From assembly GCA_903885415.1 (NCBI GenBank), contig CAISIP010000499.1, positions 1-7,413 of the forward strand: a DNA stretch of 7,413 bases. Reading direction: 5' to 3'. Made by a program: the position numbers and the translations under genes. How positions within the stretch are numbered: the stretch's first letter is position 1; every line of letters starts with the position of its first letter. This DNA comes from an uncultured beta proteobacterium (GTDB taxonomy: Bacteria > Pseudomonadota > Gammaproteobacteria > Burkholderiales > Burkholderiaceae_C). Positions 5,438-7,413 of this stretch are shown piece by piece. The notes under the pieces are model-generated. The model was not told the DNA's origin. It saw only the letters and a program-made list of their open reading frames with translations, and did no database searches.

Positions 5438-5983
5438 TCAGTGAATGTCGACCGTGTGAAATCCCAGACGGCCGGCATGGCGGTCCGAGAAGTAGCGCTC
5501 CAGCGTTTCCTTGACCGTTCGAAAAGCGATGTCGTCCCAGGGAATTTCCGCTTCGCTGAACAGGCGCGCCTCCATCGTCTCGTGGCCAGGGTCGAAGCGG
5601 TCGTGGAGCAGTCGCGCGGTGTAAAACAGATGGACCTGTCCAACACGGGCCACACTCAGGATCGCAAAGAGCGCCTCCATCTCAAATTGGGCTCCCGCTT
5701 CTTCCTCCGTCTCGCGCGCGGCGCCCTGGGCAGTGGTTTCGTTGAGTTCCATAAAGCCCGCGGGAAGGGTCCATTTGCCGCGGCGCGGCTCTATGTTGCG
5801 CTTGCATAGCAGCACCTGTTCACCCAGATGCGGAACCGTGCCGACCACATTGAGCGGATTTTCATAGTGAATCGTCTGGCACTGCGGGCAGACCGCGCGC
5901 TCCCGGGTGTCGCCATCGTCGGGAACGCGGTAGACCACCGGGGCGCCGCAGTTCCTGCAGTGTTTGATCGGGCTGTGGTGCAT
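5438..5983 (-). CDS. NUDIX hydrolase with N-terminal zinc ribbon
   Basis: A 181-residue protein. The N-terminal zinc ribbon has C9-x2-C12 and C32-x2-C35, followed by HYENP, which matches the Nudix_N_2 zinc-ribbon type. The NUDIX box spans 76-98: G76-x5-E82-x7-R90-E91-x2-E94-E95-x-G97, with all catalytic and metal-binding residues present and WTLPAGF before it. The family cleaves nucleoside diphosphates linked to another group. Related zinc-ribbon members act on ADP-ribose, NADH-like or FAD substrates, but nothing here identifies the substrate. The ATG at 5983 has no clear Shine-Dalgarno site. It lies 58 bp after the dctP stop on the same strand, so it may be translated from the TRAP transcript. 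The gene converges on the hemN operon with 17 bp between stops. A role in TRAP-linked metabolism is not evident; it may simply be a neighbour. Confidence 0.92.
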   Translation of the reverse strand: MHHSPIKHCRNCGAPVVYRVPDDGDTRERAVCPQCQTIHYENPLNVVGTVPHLGEQVLLCKRNIEPRRGKWTLPAGFMELNETTAQGAARETEEEAGAQFEMEALFAILSVARVGQVHLFYTARLLHDRFDPGHETMEARLFSEAEIPWDDIAFRTVKETLERYFSDRHAGRLGFHTVDIH

Positions 5984-6041
5984 ACGGGCGGTGCGGATAC
6001 CAGGGGTCGATGGCGCGAGCCCCCGGATGGGCCAGTCGTGT

Positions 6042-7115
6042 CTAGGCCTTCTTGGCCGGGGCAGCCTTGCCGGGAGCCGGCATTGCGTGCTTGTCGATCA
6101 GCGCTCTTGCGGTGTCGAGAAGCTTGCGGCCGTCGAAGCCGCGCTTGTTCATGTCCTCCACCCACTCGACCTCGATCGACCGAGACTTGCGCCTGAAATC
6201 CTGGGCCTCTGCCGCGCTCACCGTGAATATGGTGTTACCGCGGTCCACCGCCGCCTTGCGCCCGAGTGGGTCGTTGCCCTGCTGCGTCTTGCCAAGCCAT
6301 GCCGAGGCTGCCATTCCCGAGTTGTTGTCGAGTACCTTCTTCAAGTCGGGTGCAAGCGACGCGTACTTGGCTTTGTTCATCGCCATCACAAAGGTGGTGG
6401 TGTACAGAGAGCCGCCTGCGGGCTCGAACTCGGCGTGGAATTTTGTCAACTCGTGTACCTTGACCGACGGCACGACTTCCCAGGGTATGACGCAGCCGTT
6501 GATCGTTCCCTTGCTCAGGGCGTCGGGAATTCCCGGCAGCGGCATGCCGACGGGGGTCGCTCCCAGCACGCCCAGCAGCTTGGTGACCTGGCGTGTCGGT
6601 GCGCGCAGTTTGACGCCGCGCAGGTCGGCGATCGAATGGATCGCCTTTTCGGTGGTGTGGATCACGCCAGGCCCGTGCACATGCAGCGCCAGTACCTGGG
6701 TGTCTTTGAACTCGTCCGGGGCGACTGTTTGTACATACTCCCAAAGCGCCTTCGACGTCGCTTCGGCCTCGTTCATCATGAACGGCAACTCGAAAGCCTC
6801 GATGCGCGGAAAACGTCCCGCCGTGTTGCCTGGCAGGGTCCACACGATGTCGACTACGCCATCCTTCGCCTGGTCGTAGAGCTGCACCGGCGTTCCCCCC
6901 AGTTGCATCGCCGGGTAGCCTTCGAACTTGATACGCCCGCCCGACTCTTTCTCGACCTTCTCCATCCAGGGCTTGTTCATGGTGAGCCAAACGCTCGACA
7001 GCGGCGCCATGAAGGTATGAAATTTCAATGTCACCGACTGCTGCGCCAGGCCGCTCAGGCCAGGGGCGCCCAGCGCTGCCGCTGCGGTGGTTTTTAAAAG
7101 CGTACGTCTTTGCAT
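6042..7115 (-). CDS. dctP: TRAP transporter substrate-binding protein, DctP family
   Basis: A 357-residue periplasmic solute receptor. The N-terminus MQRRTLLKTTAAAALG has a twin arginine (R3-R4) followed by LLK and a hydrophobic Ala-rich stretch. This is compatible with a Tat signal, with likely cleavage near residue 24 (SGLA then QQ). The mature part follows the DctP pattern: VTLKFHTF, then EKVEKESGGRIKFEGYPAMQLGG, GVVDIVWTLPG, ELPFMM, and LRGVKLRAPTR. R171 there is the expected carboxylate-anchoring Arg, followed by GATPVGMPLPGIPDALSKGTING. The exact ligand cannot be read; TRAP receptors usually bind organic acids. The last ~13 residues are an Ala/Pro/Lys tail not needed for the fold. The start is supported by AAGGAG 9 nt upstream. 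It follows the permease gene after 76 bp, a known TRAP arrangement. Confidence 0.94.
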   Translation of the reverse strand: MQRRTLLKTTAAAALGAPGLSGLAQQSVTLKFHTFMAPLSSVWLTMNKPWMEKVEKESGGRIKFEGYPAMQLGGTPVQLYDQAKDGVVDIVWTLPGNTAGRFPRIEAFELPFMMNEAEATSKALWEYVQTVAPDEFKDTQVLALHVHGPGVIHTTEKAIHSIADLRGVKLRAPTRQVTKLLGVLGATPVGMPLPGIPDALSKGTINGCVIPWEVVPSVKVHELTKFHAEFEPAGGSLYTTTFVMAMNKAKYASLAPDLKKVLDNNSGMAASAWLGKTQQGNDPLGRKAAVDRGNTIFTVSAAEAQDFRRKSRSIEVEWVEDMNKRGFDGRKLLDTARALIDKHAMPAPGKAAPAKKA

Positions 7116-7124
7116 CAGAGATAT

Positions 7125-7130
7125 CTCCTT
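7125..7130 (-). promoter_or_regulatory. dctP ribosome-binding site
   Basis: The minus strand reads AAGGAG, 9 nt before the ATG at 7115. It overlaps a perfect 10-bp palindrome, GAGATATCTC (7118-7127), which has no evident function. Confidence 0.7.
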
Positions 7131-7191
7131 GGTGGGACCAATAGTCAGGGTTCAGAACTTAACCGAAAAAGTCACACAACAGAGCCGGGAT

Positions 7192-7413
7192 TTACCCTCG
7201 GCCAATAAATTGCACCAGCCACAGCGAGATGCCGGGGAAAAACAACAGCAGCAGCGTGCGCAGGATGTCGCTGATCAAAAATGGCATCACGCCACGGTAG
7301 CTCTCGGCGATCGGAACATCGCGTGCCATATTGTTCACCACATAGACGTTCAGACCAACCGGCGGCGCCAGCATGCCGAAACCCACCGTCATCAGCACCA
7401 TGATGCCAAACCA
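7192..7413 (-). CDS. dctM: TRAP transporter large permease subunit (DctM), C-terminal part
   Basis: The frame is open from the right window edge, so only the last 73 residues are seen. They contain GFGMLAPPVGLNVYVV, the PPVG(L) segment typical of the DctM C-terminal region, then a polar stretch (ARDVPIAESYRG). A final hydrophobic helix with LRTLLLLFFPGISLWL follows, as in DctM proteins, and the protein ends in FIGRG. DctM forms the Na+- or H+-driven transport channel with the small subunit DctQ, which would lie further right or be fused. dctP follows on the same strand after 76 bp. The family call is strong even though the gene is partial. Confidence 0.9.
   Translation of the reverse strand, partial: WFGIMVLMTVGFGMLAPPVGLNVYVVNNMARDVPIAESYRGVMPFLISDILRTLLLLFFPGISLWLVQFIGRG

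Noticed and set aside
5054..5809. Open frame (251 codons) on the + strand spanning the end of the DsbD_2 gene and the NUDIX gene
   Set aside because: It overlaps two well-supported genes on opposite strands and has a biased Arg/Gly/Ala composition without motifs, so it is not a fusion or a novel gene.
5964..7097. Long open frame (377 codons) on the + strand opposite dctP
   Set aside because: It is almost as long as dctP but is its antisense shadow. The translation is Arg/His/Leu-rich with no family pattern, while the minus strand encodes a complete DctP protein with a ribosome-binding site.
7118..7127. Perfect palindrome GAGATATCTC at the dctP ribosome-binding site
   Set aside because: A 10-bp palindrome without a spacer can occur by chance and matches no operator I recognise; it cannot form a normal hairpin.
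7131..7191. GTTCAGAAC and nearby GGTT/AACC repeats in the dctM-dctP gap, considered as an operator or terminator
   Set aside because: The arms are only four bases and the sequence matches no known site, so the gap is left without a call.

Overview
The window is GC-rich and densely coded, with short intergenic gaps. It looks like the chromosome of a betaproteobacterium, most likely Burkholderiales. This rests on the protein character, on an FNR-type regulator with the E. coli cysteine spacing, on very short FixH-like and small membrane proteins in a cbb3-oxidase cluster, and on a neighbouring TRAP transporter. The genus cannot be named from this sequence alone.

Positions 1-2388 (+ strand) are the distal end of a cbb3-type cytochrome c oxidase operon. 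It holds the C-terminus of CcoP (second haem c domain), CcoG (polyferredoxin/copper-handling assembly factor), a short FixH/CcoH-like protein and a two-helix membrane protein of unknown function. The last two overlap by GTGA and are probably translationally coupled. The structural subunits ccoN, ccoO and ccoQ would lie to the left, outside the window.

Positions 2421-3224 (- strand) encode an FNR/ANR-family oxygen-sensing regulator with all four cluster cysteines. It is transcribed away from hemN (3342-4733, +), the oxygen-independent coproporphyrinogen III dehydrogenase of haem synthesis. hemN is followed closely by a DsbD_2/'sulfite exporter TauE-SafE' type membrane protein (4743-5420, +). 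The 117 bp between fnr and hemN carry a near-perfect FNR box (3276-3289) placed almost midway between the two start codons, and a second, weaker FNR-like box (3235-3248) close to the fnr start. The modules fit together: low oxygen activates Fnr, which raises anaerobic haem synthesis (HemN) and probably the high-affinity cbb3 oxidase and its assembly factors.

Positions 5438-7413 (- strand) are a separate unit. They hold the C-terminal end of a TRAP transporter large permease (DctM), a TRAP substrate-binding protein (DctP-like) with a possible Tat signal, and a zinc-ribbon NUDIX hydrolase. This unit converges on the hemN operon with only 17 bp between the stop codons.

No mobile element, CRISPR array, tRNA or rRNA was seen, and no gap without a gene exceeds 300 bases. 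I found no new multi-gene system. The points most worth a second look are the symmetric FNR control region and the small unnamed membrane protein of the cbb3 cluster.
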